DNA from: Ochrobactrum sp. CM-21-5
Lineage (GTDB): Bacteria; Pseudomonadota; Alphaproteobacteria; Rhizobiales; Rhizobiaceae
DNA: 64,000 nucleotides
NCBI RefSeq assembly: GCF_014253075.1
Contig: NZ_JACLZJ010000003.1
Span: 248,001-312,000, forward strand
Direction: 5' to 3'
The position numbers and the translations under genes were made by a program. Below, piece by piece: positions 46,201 through 55,679 of this stretch. Positions within the stretch are counted from its first letter, which is position 1, and every line of letters starts with the position of its first letter. The notes below the pieces were generated by a model, which saw only the letters and a list, made by a program, of their open reading frames with translations, did not search any database and had not been told where the DNA came from.

Positions 46201-46350
46201 CCGACTCGGTTATTCCTGCAAGAACCTGCTTGAAGTCATGAAATAGTCACCGTTTCGCGGCTTGTCAGCATTATATAGCGATTTAACCTGTAACATGCAG
46301 GTGTAGTCATCCGGCCATCTGCCTGTCGCGGATATTATTGCGAGGTCACT

Positions 46351-47358
46351 ATGAGTGTCGTCATCACGCCCGAAACCGCCAATTCAGATCAGATCATTGC
46401 GGAAGCCGAGCGGGCTCTCGCTGACATCGCACGTATCAAGGAAAGTGTCGGCACAGTTATTTTCGGTCAGGAAAGCGTGATCGAACGCACGCTTGTCGCC
46501 ATTCTGGCTGGTGGCCATGCGCTGCTGGTGGGCGTTCCCGGCCTTGCCAAGACCAAGCTGGTCGAAACGCTTGGGCTTGTGCTCGGACTTTCCGGCCAGC
46601 GCATCCAGTTCACGCCGGACCTGATGCCATCCGACATCATCGGGTCGGAAGTGATGGAACAGGATGCCGATGGCCGCCGTTCGTTCCGTTACCTCAAGGG
46701 ACCGATCTTCACCCAGCTCTTGATGGCCGACGAGATCAACCGTGCCTCGCCGCGTACCCAATCGGCCCTTTTGCAAGCCATGCAGGAATACCACGTGACG
46801 GTCGCCGGGCAGCGCTATGATCTGCCCGCCCCTTTCCACGTCCTGGCCACCCAGAATCCTCTGGAACAGGAAGGCACCTATCCGCTACCGGAAGCCCAGC
46901 TCGACCGTTTCCTGATGCAGATCGACATTCTTTACCCGGAACTTGATGCCGAACGCCGCATTCTTCTCGAAACCACCGGCGTTGCCGAAGCCAGGCCTTA
47001 TGCAATCCTCGACGCGGAACGTCTGAAGCAGATGCAGACTCTGGTGCGCCGCATGCCTGTTTCGGAAAACGTGGTGGAGGCGATCCTGAAGCTCGTTCGG
47101 TCTGCTCGACCGGATGCCGATAACGAACATGCGAAGAAGCATATCGCCTGGGGTCCGGGACCACGCGCCAGCCAGGCGCTGATGCTCTGCGCCCGCGCCC
47201 GCGCCCTCTATGAAGGTCGCCTAGCTCCATCCATCGATGATGTGAAAGCGCTGGCCGAACCGGTACTTCAGCACCGCATGGCGCTCAATTTCGCAGCCCG
47301 AGCCGACGGAATGCATATCCGTGACGTGATCGCAAATCTGGTAAAGGCCGCTGTCTGA
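46351..47358 (+). CDS. MoxR family AAA+ ATPase
   Basis: A 335-residue AAA+ protein. Walker A: GGHALLVGVPGLAKTKLVET; Walker B: LLMADEINRASPRTQSALLQAM; sensor 1: HVLATQNPLEQEGTYPLPEAQLDRF; C-terminal lid with sensor 2 GPGPRASQALML. MoxR proteins act as chaperones that help VWA- or DUF58-partner proteins mature. It is the first gene of a four-gene operon (moxR-DUF58-DUF4159-membrane protein), with overlapping or nearly overlapping junctions. I infer it serves those envelope proteins. Confidence 0.93.
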   Translation: MSVVITPETANSDQIIAEAERALADIARIKESVGTVIFGQESVIERTLVAILAGGHALLVGVPGLAKTKLVETLGLVLGLSGQRIQFTPDLMPSDIIGSEVMEQDADGRRSFRYLKGPIFTQLLMADEINRASPRTQSALLQAMQEYHVTVAGQRYDLPAPFHVLATQNPLEQEGTYPLPEAQLDRFLMQIDILYPELDAERRILLETTGVAEARPYAILDAERLKQMQTLVRRMPVSENVVEAILKLVRSARPDADNEHAKKHIAWGPGPRASQALMLCARARALYEGRLAPSIDDVKALAEPVLQHRMALNFAARADGMHIRDVIANLVKAAV

Positions 47359-48275
47359 TGGTCATCGGCACGCAAGTTTCTACCGCAGACCGCAAGGAAA
47401 CGCTTGCTCGTGCTCGTGCGCGCGCAGCCGCTATTCCCGATCTGCTGGTCGAAGCCCGGCGTGTCGTCAATACCGTCATGAATGGCTGGCATGGGCGTCG
47501 CAAACGCGGCCCCGGTGAAAATTTCTGGCAATTTCGTCCCTATGTTCAGGGAGAATCACTCGTTCATATCGACTGGCGCCGCTCGGCCCGCGACGACCAT
47601 ACCTATGTGCGCGATCGCGAATGGGAATCGGCACATACGGTTTGGTTATGGTGCGACTTCTCGCCTTCGATGCTTTATCGCTCACAGCTTTCGCCGGTTT
47701 CGAAAGAAGCGCGCTCCCTTGTGTTGACGCTCGCACTTGCGGAGCTGTTGTCCCGCTCGGGCGAGCGCATTGCCTTCCCGGCGCTAATTCCACCATTCGC
47801 AGCCCGCAACGGCGCAGAGCGGCTGGCAGGAGCGCTGATGCACGAAACGCTTTCGGACGCATTGCCCGCTATCGACCAGATCCGGCGTTTCTCTGAAGTG
47901 GTTCTTGTGTCCGACTTCCTGCATCCCTTCGCCGAACTTACCGGCCTGCTGGACCGTCTGGCACGCCGCGGTGTCAGGGTTCATCTGGTGGAAGTCGCCG
48001 ATCCTGCGGAAGAAACTTTTCCCTATGCGGGGCGCACCGAATTCCGTGATCCGGAAACCGGGAATGCACTCGTTGCCGGTCGCGCCGAAACCTATTCGCA
48101 AGACTATCGCCGCCTTTATCTTGCCCGCCGCGAATCCTTGTCGGATTTCTGCAAGCGGCTTGGCTGGAGCTATTGCGTACATCGCACCGATAGGCCGGCT
48201 GCGGAAGCGCTGGCGCGGCTTCACGATGCGCTCAGCACGAGCGGAAGCCTTGGCGCGGGGAGCCTACGCGCATGA
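47358..48275 (+). CDS. DUF58 protein (VWA-like fold)
   Basis: A 305-residue protein of the DUF58 family. The family signature is GENFWQFRPYVQGESLVHIDWRRSARDDHTYVREWE (split here: GENFWQFRPY, then HIDWRRSARDD), followed by the von Willebrand A-like core VWLWCDFSPSM with a MIDAS-like DFSPS. DUF58 proteins partner MoxR ATPases. Its ATG overlaps the moxR stop (TGATG) and its stop overlaps the next gene (ATGA), so all three are translationally coupled. No membrane segment is seen. Confidence 0.9.
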   Translation: MVIGTQVSTADRKETLARARARAAAIPDLLVEARRVVNTVMNGWHGRRKRGPGENFWQFRPYVQGESLVHIDWRRSARDDHTYVRDREWESAHTVWLWCDFSPSMLYRSQLSPVSKEARSLVLTLALAELLSRSGERIAFPALIPPFAARNGAERLAGALMHETLSDALPAIDQIRRFSEVVLVSDFLHPFAELTGLLDRLARRGVRVHLVEVADPAEETFPYAGRTEFRDPETGNALVAGRAETYSQDYRRLYLARRESLSDFCKRLGWSYCVHRTDRPAAEALARLHDALSTSGSLGAGSLRA

Positions 48276-51130
48276 ATTTTCTGCCCTTCGCCTTTGGGTC
48301 TCCGCTTATCCTTGCCGGCTTGATCGCCCTGCCGGTCATCTGGTGGTTGCTCCGCATGACGCCACCGCGCCCACAGGAGGAAATCTTCCCGCCGCTCCGC
48401 ATTCTGGCGCAGGTCTTCAAACGGGAAGAAGTTCCGTCGAAAAGTCCGTGGTGGATGACACTTCTGCGCTTGCTCATTGCCGCGCTCGTCATTCTGGCTC
48501 TTGCATCGCCCGTATGGAATCCGCGCCCTGTCACACTGACCGGCGATGAACCGCTTGCCATCGTCATCGACAATGGCTGGGCTTCCGCTGAAGACTGGCA
48601 ACAACGGATCAACGCCGCTGAAAAACTGATTTCCGATGCCGAAGACACCAATGCGCAAATCTATGTTGTCGGCACGGCTGAACCGATCAATGTTGAAATC
48701 GGTCCTTATGACGGCAGGAACGCCGTCGAGCGGCTGCAAGCCCTGCAGCCGCGCCCGATCCCGGTAAACCGTAAAGACGCGCTGGAACGGCTTGTCTCGA
48801 CCTTGCCGCAAAATGCCAAGGTGCGCTTTGTTTTCATGAATGACGGGCTGGCACGGGCAGACGACGCGGAAACCTTCGCGGAACTCGACAAGTCGGGCCA
48901 TCTGGCTTCTGTTCTCTGGTACCACAGCAATCTTGATCGCATTCTTGCGCTGACGGGCATCGATAATAAGGCCGACAGTCTGGAAGCGATTGCCATCCGT
49001 CCCGAAGGCGTGACAATGCCTCGTGCTCTGACCGCAGTGGCTTACGACGATAAAGGCCGCCGCATAGCGGAAGCCCCGCTTTCTTTCGCAATGGGCAGCC
49101 CGGAAGGCACGGCCCGCTTCAACCTGCCGGTTGAGCTTCGCAATGATTTCCGCCTGATCCGTGTCGACGGCATCGAGCAAGCCGGCGCAGCACGACTGAT
49201 TGATGCCGGTTCCGAACGGCGCACCGTCGGTCTCATCGCAAGCGGCGACGGCGATCTTGCCCAGCCGCTGCTGTCGCCGCTTCATTACCTTTCGCGAGCG
49301 CTGTCCCCTTATGCAAATCTGCTCGAACCGCGTTCGGCCGATCTTTTGCAGTCAGTGCCGGAACTGTTGGATGCCAAACCGTCCATCATCGTGATGGCCG
49401 ATATCGGCACGCTGCCGCAGCCTGTGGAAGAACAGCTTTCCCGGTGGATCGAAGACGGCGGCACCCTGCTGCGCTTTGCCGGTCCGCGCCTTGCCGGTGC
49501 AAACGACAATGACCGGCTGCTGCCGGTAAAGTTGCGCAAGGGCGAACGTGCATTGGGCGGCACCCTCTCCTGGTCGGAACCGCAAAGACTGCGTCCCTTC
49601 CCAGAGAAAGGCCCCTTTGCCGGTCTCGTCATACCGGATGAGGTCACTGTCAGCCGTCAGGTTCTGGCCGAGCCGTCCTACGATCTGAACGACAAGACTT
49701 ATGCAGTTTTGCAAGATGGCACGCCGCTTGTCACGGGCGAGCGTCGCGGACGCGGCAATGTCATCCTGTTTCACACCGCGCCGGACGCAACATGGTCGAA
49801 CCTTCCCATCTCCGGCACATTTGTGGAGATGCTGCGCCGGATCGTGTCGCTTTCGCAGCGCACGGGCACCAACGACAATCAGGATGCGGTTTCGCTGCCC
49901 CCTTATCAGCTCCTGTCAGCCACCGGGACCCTGGTGCCTCCGTCATCGGAAGCAAGGCCGCTGATAGTGGAGAAAAACAAACAGCCCAGTGTTAGCATCA
50001 ATACGCCGCCCGGCTTTTACGGCAACGAGAACGGACTGAAGGCGCTGAATCTCTTTCCAGACGGTGAAACGACATTGCAGGCGATCAAACAGCCCACACT
50101 ATCGGTGGGCATTACATCTTTGTCTTATGACACCGATCAGTCTCTTTCGCTATCCGGTCCGTTCTTTGCCACTGCCGCTATGCTGTTGGTGCTCGATACC
50201 CTCCTGATGCTCTGGCTGCGTGGTGCATTTCGCCGTCGAATGAAAAATCGCACCAGGATCGCCACGCTTGCAGCTTTGTTGGCGGGCGCGATGGCGTTTA
50301 ACCTGCTGCCCGCCAATATGGAAATGGTGCAAGCTCAGGAACCGCCCAAACAAACCCACGACGACAGCAAGCCCGGCGATGAAGCGACCATCAACTCCGT
50401 CTCGAAAACGCATCTTGCCTATGTCGTCACCGGCAATCCCGAGACCGACAATATCAGCAAGGCCGGTCTGCGGGGGCTAAGCTTTGCTCTCACGGATAAA
50501 ACCGCACTGGAACCGGGTGATCCCATAGGCGTCGATCCCGCGAAAGACGAGCTTGCTTTTTACCCGCTGATTTACTGGCCGGTCGATCCGGGCGACACCA
50601 TGCCCAGTGCGGAAGCCGTCGCCCGCATTGATGCTTATATGCAGAAGGGCGGCACTGTTCTGTTCGACACCCGCGATCAATTGCAGGCCGGTGCAAGTCT
50701 CGATCCCGCCGCATCGCCAGCCAACCAGCGATTGCGCGCCATTCTGGACGGGATGAACGTCCCGCCGTTGGAGCCTGTGCCGGATGATCACGTGCTGACC
50801 AAATCCTTCTTTATCATGCCGGATTTTCCGGGACGCTATGAAGGAAGTCCTCTCTGGGTTGAGGCAACAACGCCGAATGCTTCGCCACAGGACCGCCCTG
50901 TACGTACCGGCGACGGCGTGACACCGATTATGATCACGGCGAACGATCTCGCAGGCGCATGGGCCGTGGATGAACAGGGCAATCCCCTGCTACCCACCGT
51001 TCCGAACGATCCGATGCAACGCATCTATGCCATTCGCGGCGGCGTCAACATTGTGATGTATATGCTCACCGGCAATTACAAGTCCGATCAGGTCCATGTT
51101 CCGGCCCTGCTTGAACGGCTTGGCAATTAG
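48272..51130 (+). CDS. BatA-like N-terminal / DUF4159 C-terminal membrane protein
   Basis: A 952-residue protein. The N-terminus is BatA-like: TM1 (LILAGLIALPVIWWLLRM), then the PPRPQEEIFPPLRIL motif, then TM2 (LLRLLIAALVILALASPVW). A VWA-like segment starts near 90 (EPLAIVIDNGWASAEDWQ). Two further TM segments lie near 630 (FFATAAMLLVLDTLLMLWL) and 665. The C-terminal 230 residues are a DUF4159 domain (ELAFYPLIYWPVDPGDTMPS ... GGTVLFDTRD). It overlaps DUF58 by 4 nt. An envelope complex with the other three products is inferred. Confidence 0.88.
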   Translation: MNFLPFAFGSPLILAGLIALPVIWWLLRMTPPRPQEEIFPPLRILAQVFKREEVPSKSPWWMTLLRLLIAALVILALASPVWNPRPVTLTGDEPLAIVIDNGWASAEDWQQRINAAEKLISDAEDTNAQIYVVGTAEPINVEIGPYDGRNAVERLQALQPRPIPVNRKDALERLVSTLPQNAKVRFVFMNDGLARADDAETFAELDKSGHLASVLWYHSNLDRILALTGIDNKADSLEAIAIRPEGVTMPRALTAVAYDDKGRRIAEAPLSFAMGSPEGTARFNLPVELRNDFRLIRVDGIEQAGAARLIDAGSERRTVGLIASGDGDLAQPLLSPLHYLSRALSPYANLLEPRSADLLQSVPELLDAKPSIIVMADIGTLPQPVEEQLSRWIEDGGTLLRFAGPRLAGANDNDRLLPVKLRKGERALGGTLSWSEPQRLRPFPEKGPFAGLVIPDEVTVSRQVLAEPSYDLNDKTYAVLQDGTPLVTGERRGRGNVILFHTAPDATWSNLPISGTFVEMLRRIVSLSQRTGTNDNQDAVSLPPYQLLSATGTLVPPSSEARPLIVEKNKQPSVSINTPPGFYGNENGLKALNLFPDGETTLQAIKQPTLSVGITSLSYDTDQSLSLSGPFFATAAMLLVLDTLLMLWLRGAFRRRMKNRTRIATLAALLAGAMAFNLLPANMEMVQAQEPPKQTHDDSKPGDEATINSVSKTHLAYVVTGNPETDNISKAGLRGLSFALTDKTALEPGDPIGVDPAKDELAFYPLIYWPVDPGDTMPSAEAVARIDAYMQKGGTVLFDTRDQLQAGASLDPAASPANQRLRAILDGMNVPPLEPVPDDHVLTKSFFIMPDFPGRYEGSPLWVEATTPNASPQDRPVRTGDGVTPIMITANDLAGAWAVDEQGNPLLPTVPNDPMQRIYAIRGGVNIVMYMLTGNYKSDQVHVPALLERLGN

Positions 51131-51139
51131 GAGGTGAGA

Positions 51140-53215
51140 ATGAACATCGAATTCGAACCGTTCCTATCGTTGCCATGGCTTGTGGGCATTCTGGTGCCGC
51201 TCGGGCTTCTCGTCCTGGCGACAGTCGCACTTCGGATGCGCGGTGGTCTGGTCCGCCTGTTGGCAGCCGCAGCGCTTGCGCTGGCGCTTTTAAATCCGGT
51301 TGTCATCAATGAAGAACGCGAGCCGTTGAAAAGCGTCGTCGCCGTGATTGTGGATCGCAGTCAGAGTCAGGAGCTGGGGCAGCGTCGTGCGGACAGTGAT
51401 GCCGCTTTGAAAGCCGTGCAGGACCAGCTTGCGGCCATGCCGCAGTTTGAAACCCGCGTGGTGGAAACGGGCAAGCCCGGCGAAAACGAAGACGGTTACG
51501 CAACCCGGCTTTTCGGCCCGCTCGCCCGTACGCTTCTCGATGTCCCGCCTTCCCGCGTGGCCGGGGCGATCATGATAACCGACGGGCAGGTGCATGACAT
51601 CCCCGCCAACAAAAACGCTCTTGGCTTCGACGCACCGCTGCACGCCCTTGTAACGGGTAAACCCGACGAGTTCGACCGCCGTATCCGCTTCAACAAGGCT
51701 CCACGCTACGGCATCAGCGGCAAGCCGCTCGAAATGTCCTTCACGGTAATCGACGAAGGCAAAAATCTTGGCAGCCCTGCCCCGGTCGAGATCCGCGTCA
51801 ACGGCGAAACCGTGGCGGAAGAAGAGGCGCGGCCCGGACAGGAAACACCTGTCACCATCACTCTGCCGCGTGCGGGCGTGAACATCGTCGAAATCGCCAC
51901 GCCTACCATTCCCGGCGAAGTGACGGATGCTAACAATCGTGCCGTCGCTACAGTTGATGGCATTCGCGAAAATCTGCGCGTGCTGCTTGTTTCCGGCGAG
52001 CCGCACAATGGCGAACGTACATGGCGCAATTTGCTGAAATCAGACGCCGCGGTGGATCTCGTCCACTTCACCATTCTGCGTCCGCCAGAAAAGCAGGACG
52101 GCACCCCGATCAACGAATTGTCGCTGATCGCTTTCCCGACGCGTGAGCTCTTCGTGGACAAGGTCAACGAATTCGATCTGATCATTCTTGACCGATATCA
52201 GCACCGCGATGTGCTGCCGCTCCTCTATTACGACTATATCGCGCAATATGTGGAGAATGGCGGCGCATTGCTGATTGCAGCCGGACCCGAATATGCTGGC
52301 GAAATGTCGATTGCCCGCACACCACTCTACAGCGCTCTGCCGGCCATGCCGACCGGCACGGTGACGGAAAAGGCATTCTACCCACGCCTGACAGACCTCG
52401 GCAAACGCCATCCTGTCACACGTGGTCTCGATGGCAGCGATCAGGAACCGCCACGCTGGAGCCGTTGGTTCCGTACAATCGACATCACCGCGCCGCAGGG
52501 CGAAACGGTTATGAGCGGCGCCGATAACAAGCCGCTGCTGGTCCTGAGCCGTATCGGCAAGGGACGCGTCGGCATGTTTCTTTCCGATCAGGGCTGGCTG
52601 TGGGCGCGGGGCTTTGAAGGCGGCGGCCCTTATGCCTCGCTTTATCGTCGTATCGCCCACTGGCTGATGCAGGAACCGGAACTGGAAGAAGAAGCGCTAA
52701 CGGCCACCGGCAACGGTCGTACGCTGTCCATTCGCCGCCAGACCATGGGCGACAACCCTGGCACGGCCACCGTTACAACACCCTCCGGCAAGGAATTGCC
52801 AGTCAATCTCGAGCAGAGCAAGCCTGGCCTTTTCGAAGGCGCCCTTCAAACTGACGAGATCGGCATTTTCCGGGTGAAGAACGGTAATCTGGAAGCGCTA
52901 GCGCATGTCGGTCCCGTCAATGCACCGGAATTTTCCGACAGCCTTTCAACGACGAACCGTCTGCAACCACTCGCAGCCGCAACCGGCGGTTCCGTTCATC
53001 GCTTACATGCAAATGCAGACAGTACAATTCAGGTGCCAGCGATTACCGCCGTCAGAGCCAATCGTGCCGCGAGCGGCAATGACTGGATAGGCCTGCGGGA
53101 AACCGCCGATACCCAGTTGAAAAGCATTGACCGCCTGCCGCTGTTCTCTGGCTTTCTGGCGCTCGCCGCCCTGCTCGTCGTCTTTGGCGGCATGTGGTAC
53201 CGTGAAGGGCGGTAA
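51140..53215 (+). CDS. Large membrane protein with glutamine-amidotransferase-like domain
   Basis: A 691-residue protein. Two N-terminal helices (LVGILVPLGLLVLATVAL and LVRLLAAAALALALLNPVV), a long periplasmic part with VWA-like core (SVVAVIVDRSQSQEL) and Ig-like segment, then a class I GATase-like region (YVENGGALLIAAGPEYAGE) and a final helix near 660-680. ATG 51140 has AGGAGG 5 nt upstream; a GTG at 51134 is open but overlaps it. It lies 9 nt after the DUF4159 gene and ends the operon. No terminator is obvious before the convergent GNAT gene. Confidence 0.87.
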   Translation: MNIEFEPFLSLPWLVGILVPLGLLVLATVALRMRGGLVRLLAAAALALALLNPVVINEEREPLKSVVAVIVDRSQSQELGQRRADSDAALKAVQDQLAAMPQFETRVVETGKPGENEDGYATRLFGPLARTLLDVPPSRVAGAIMITDGQVHDIPANKNALGFDAPLHALVTGKPDEFDRRIRFNKAPRYGISGKPLEMSFTVIDEGKNLGSPAPVEIRVNGETVAEEEARPGQETPVTITLPRAGVNIVEIATPTIPGEVTDANNRAVATVDGIRENLRVLLVSGEPHNGERTWRNLLKSDAAVDLVHFTILRPPEKQDGTPINELSLIAFPTRELFVDKVNEFDLIILDRYQHRDVLPLLYYDYIAQYVENGGALLIAAGPEYAGEMSIARTPLYSALPAMPTGTVTEKAFYPRLTDLGKRHPVTRGLDGSDQEPPRWSRWFRTIDITAPQGETVMSGADNKPLLVLSRIGKGRVGMFLSDQGWLWARGFEGGGPYASLYRRIAHWLMQEPELEEEALTATGNGRTLSIRRQTMGDNPGTATVTTPSGKELPVNLEQSKPGLFEGALQTDEIGIFRVKNGNLEALAHVGPVNAPEFSDSLSTTNRLQPLAAATGGSVHRLHANADSTIQVPAITAVRANRAASGNDWIGLRETADTQLKSIDRLPLFSGFLALAALLVVFGGMWYREGR

Positions 53216-53322
53216 CCCGTCCCTCACTTTCCCTCGTTTTACTCGTTAAAGTCCCGAAGAAGACGAAACGGCCTCGGGTAAGAGGTGTGCCAAAACAAAT
53301 ATTTAGAACACTTCAAGGCACA

Positions 53323-53829
53323 TTAAACTCGGTTGGCGTGACACACGATACCGCTGACGCCGTTCAGCGCACCGGGCACCAGCTCGCACGCAAGCATACG
53401 CCGAGGATCGACCGGGGCAGGCATGACCATGGCACCGGGCTGTGCCAGTTTAAAGCCGAACGACCCATAATAGGGTTCGTCGCCGACCAGAATGACCAGC
53501 TTGTGTCCAGCCTTTTTTGCAGCCTCCAGCGACATACGCATCAAGGTGCCGCCGATACCGCGTTTTTTCCAGACGGGCCGGACAGCGAGAGGACCGAGCA
53601 AAAGTGCAGGCGTCCCTCCAACGGTTACCCGCGTCTGACGCACTGAAGCGATCACGATGCCGCCCATCAGCGCGACAAACGACAGGCTCAGATCGTGCGG
53701 ACCGCCCTCGCGGATAAAATGCGCGGCACGGGTGAAGCGGCCCGGACCGAAAGCTTCGGCATTGATGGCTTCGATTTCGATATCGTGCGCGGGATTTTCC
53801 TGCGCGTAGGTCAGTTCAAGCTGCTGCAT
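53323..53829 (-). CDS. GNAT acetyltransferase (YhbS-like)
   Basis: A 168-residue GNAT protein with acetyl-CoA motif LGPLAVRPVWKKRGIGGTLMRMSLEAAKKAGHKLVILVGDEPYYGSFGFK split across residues about 85-135. The YYGSFGFK motif is shared with the YjhX-linked GNAT at 41.7 kb, so the two are paralogues, but no YjhX gene lies here. Substrate unknown. The ATG at 53829 has a weak ribosome-binding site. It converges with the MoxR operon. Confidence 0.87.
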   Translation of the reverse strand: MQQLELTYAQENPAHDIEIEAINAEAFGPGRFTRAAHFIREGGPHDLSLSFVALMGGIVIASVRQTRVTVGGTPALLLGPLAVRPVWKKRGIGGTLMRMSLEAAKKAGHKLVILVGDEPYYGSFGFKLAQPGAMVMPAPVDPRRMLACELVPGALNGVSGIVCHANRV

Positions 53830-54134
53830 GGGCTTTAATCGCAATAAGAGAGATCAATGATCTTCAAAAGGTCAATGGAATGCATCTGCGCGGTGGCGCA
53901 GCCCAAGTTTCATCGTCGGATGAAAAGCATTTCCATTCAATCTCTCCAGTAGGCCATAATCCAGCTTGGCCGCGAATTGGAAGCTGCGTATCACCAAATT
54001 GGTCACAGGTAAAACTATTTTTTTCAAAACGGCGGTATCTACTTATCTTTTTGGCACCGTTACGCACTGTTCACGGTGCGCACTGCTGCAAAATAATCGC
54101 TGACGCCCTATTCTCTTTTCAAAGGAGAAATCAC
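53830..54134. other. Divergent promoter region, GNAT and GST genes
   Basis: 305 nt. Contains GCACCGT (54054-54060), 12 nt, ACGGTGC (54073-54079), a perfect 7-bp inverted repeat 56 nt before the GST start. The rest shows no gene. Confidence 0.45.
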
Positions 54135-55121
54135 ATGGGACTTCTGGTTGAAGGCAAATGGCACGACGTCTGGTATGACACCAAAGCCACGCAGGGCCGC
54201 TTTGAGCGCTCGAAATCGCAATTCCGCAACTGGATCACAGCCGACGGCACCGCCGGTCCAAGCGGCGAAGGTGGCTTCAAGGCTGAACCCGGTCGCTATC
54301 ACCTTTACATTTCCTATGCGTGCCCTTGGGCGCACCGCACACTGATTTTCCGCGCATTGAAGAAACTTGAGGATGTCATTTCGGTTTCGGCGGTCGACTA
54401 TCTCATGGCGGAAGAAGGCTGGACGCTCTACGGAACAACTGGAAGCACGGGCGACCCTCTTTACGGCTCGAAGCGCCTCCATGAAATATATACCCGAGCC
54501 GACCCGGAATATTCCGGCCGTGTGACCGTGCCTGTGCTGTGGGACAAGCAGCGCGAAACCATCGTTTCCAATGAATCGTCGGAAATCATCCGGATGCTGA
54601 ACACCGCTTTCAACGAATTCGGTGATGCCTCGCTCGATTTCTATCCCAAGGCACTGCGCAGCGAAATCGATGCGCTCAACGATTTCATCTATCCAAACAT
54701 CAATAACGGTGTTTATCGCGCTGGCTTCGCGACCACCCAAGGGGCTTATGAGGAAGCATTCAAGCAATTGTTCGCTGCACTCGACACTCTGGAGGACCGG
54801 TTATCCGGGCAGCGCTACCTGACCGGCTCCAGCCTGACGGAAGCTGACTGGCGTCTGTTCACGACGCTGGTTCGTTTCGATCCGGTCTATGTCGGCCATT
54901 TCAAGTGCAACCTGCACCGCATCGCCGACTATCCGAACCTGTGGAACTACACGCGCGAGCTTTATCAGGCGCCGGGTGTGGCTGCGACGGTCAATATGGA
55001 GCACATCAAGGGACACTATTACCGAAGCCACAAGACAATCAATCCGACAGGTGTTGTCCCCCTTGGCCCGGATATCGATTTTTCGGCCCCGCATGACAGA
55101 GACCGCTTTCGCGAAGACTGA
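54135..55121 (+). CDS. Glutathionyl-hydroquinone reductase-like glutathione S-transferase
   Basis: A 328-residue Xi-class GST. The redox Cys lies in YISYACPWAHRTLIF. Other family marks are RVTVPVLWDKQRETIVSNESSEIIRMLN, LNDFIYPNINNGVYRAGFAT and HKTINPTGVVPLGP at the C-terminus. Family enzymes (YqjG, PcpF) reduce glutathionyl-hydroquinones, freeing the quinol. The frame is open up to 53880, but ATG 54135 has AGGAG 7 nt upstream and starts at the family N-terminus MGLLVEGKW. It is convergent with the NUDIX gene, only 2 nt apart. Confidence 0.92.
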   Translation: MGLLVEGKWHDVWYDTKATQGRFERSKSQFRNWITADGTAGPSGEGGFKAEPGRYHLYISYACPWAHRTLIFRALKKLEDVISVSAVDYLMAEEGWTLYGTTGSTGDPLYGSKRLHEIYTRADPEYSGRVTVPVLWDKQRETIVSNESSEIIRMLNTAFNEFGDASLDFYPKALRSEIDALNDFIYPNINNGVYRAGFATTQGAYEEAFKQLFAALDTLEDRLSGQRYLTGSSLTEADWRLFTTLVRFDPVYVGHFKCNLHRIADYPNLWNYTRELYQAPGVAATVNMEHIKGHYYRSHKTINPTGVVPLGPDIDFSAPHDRDRFRED

Positions 55122-55123
55122 TC

Positions 55124-55579
55124 TTACCACAAAGGCAGGGGGTCGAGATCATGCAAGGCCTCCTGCAGTCTCCTCTTGGTCGAAGAGGTAGTTCCTTCCG
55201 GCAGATTGTCGAGCGTGAAGAAACCGCATTCCGCGATCTCCCTGTCCGGCAGGCGCGGCGCGGTTTGCTCGAACTGCCGGCAGATATAAAGCGCAACATG
55301 ATCACGCGGAGAGGCATGTGCATTTTTGTAAAGCGCGAAAAGCTGCGGCTTTCCCTTCAAGACGATATTGGCCTCTTCCCTGAGCTCTTTCTCCAGCGCC
55401 TGCCCAAAAGTCTCGCCACGCTCCACCCCCCCGCCCGGCAATTGCCAGCCGGGGACATAAGTGTGCTTCACAAGAAGAACCGAATTTTTTCTCTCATCAA
55501 AAACGATTGCCCGCACTCCCAATGTCATGGGACGCCGCAATAGAAAATATGAATGAAATATAAAATGACGAAAACGCAT
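55124..55579 (-). CDS. NUDIX hydrolase
   Basis: A 151-residue NUDIX protein. Nudix box: GGVERGETFGQALEKELREE, with the REEANI end. A short N-terminus (MRFRHFIFHSYFLLRRPMTLGVRAIVFDE) with LLVKHTYVPGWQLPGGG follows the ADP-ribose/NTP group. Substrate is unknown. ATG 55579 has AGGAGA 6 nt upstream; the frame extends to 55603 but without a Shine-Dalgarno. It diverges from the metallophosphoesterase. Confidence 0.87.
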   Translation of the reverse strand: MRFRHFIFHSYFLLRRPMTLGVRAIVFDERKNSVLLVKHTYVPGWQLPGGGVERGETFGQALEKELREEANIVLKGKPQLFALYKNAHASPRDHVALYICRQFEQTAPRLPDREIAECGFFTLDNLPEGTTSSTKRRLQEALHDLDPLPLW

Positions 55580-55679
55580 ACCGTCTCTCCTGGAGGCATC
55601 CACATCCTCTACTGAAATCGTACGTCACATCAATAGAAAGTAGCTAAACACGGTTTCGATTTCAGAAATAATACAGTAA

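Noticed and set aside
46286-46302. ACCTG-N7-CAGGT as an operator between DUF1285 and moxR.
   Set aside because: Five-bp arms are too short to claim as a separate feature; only mentioned as context.
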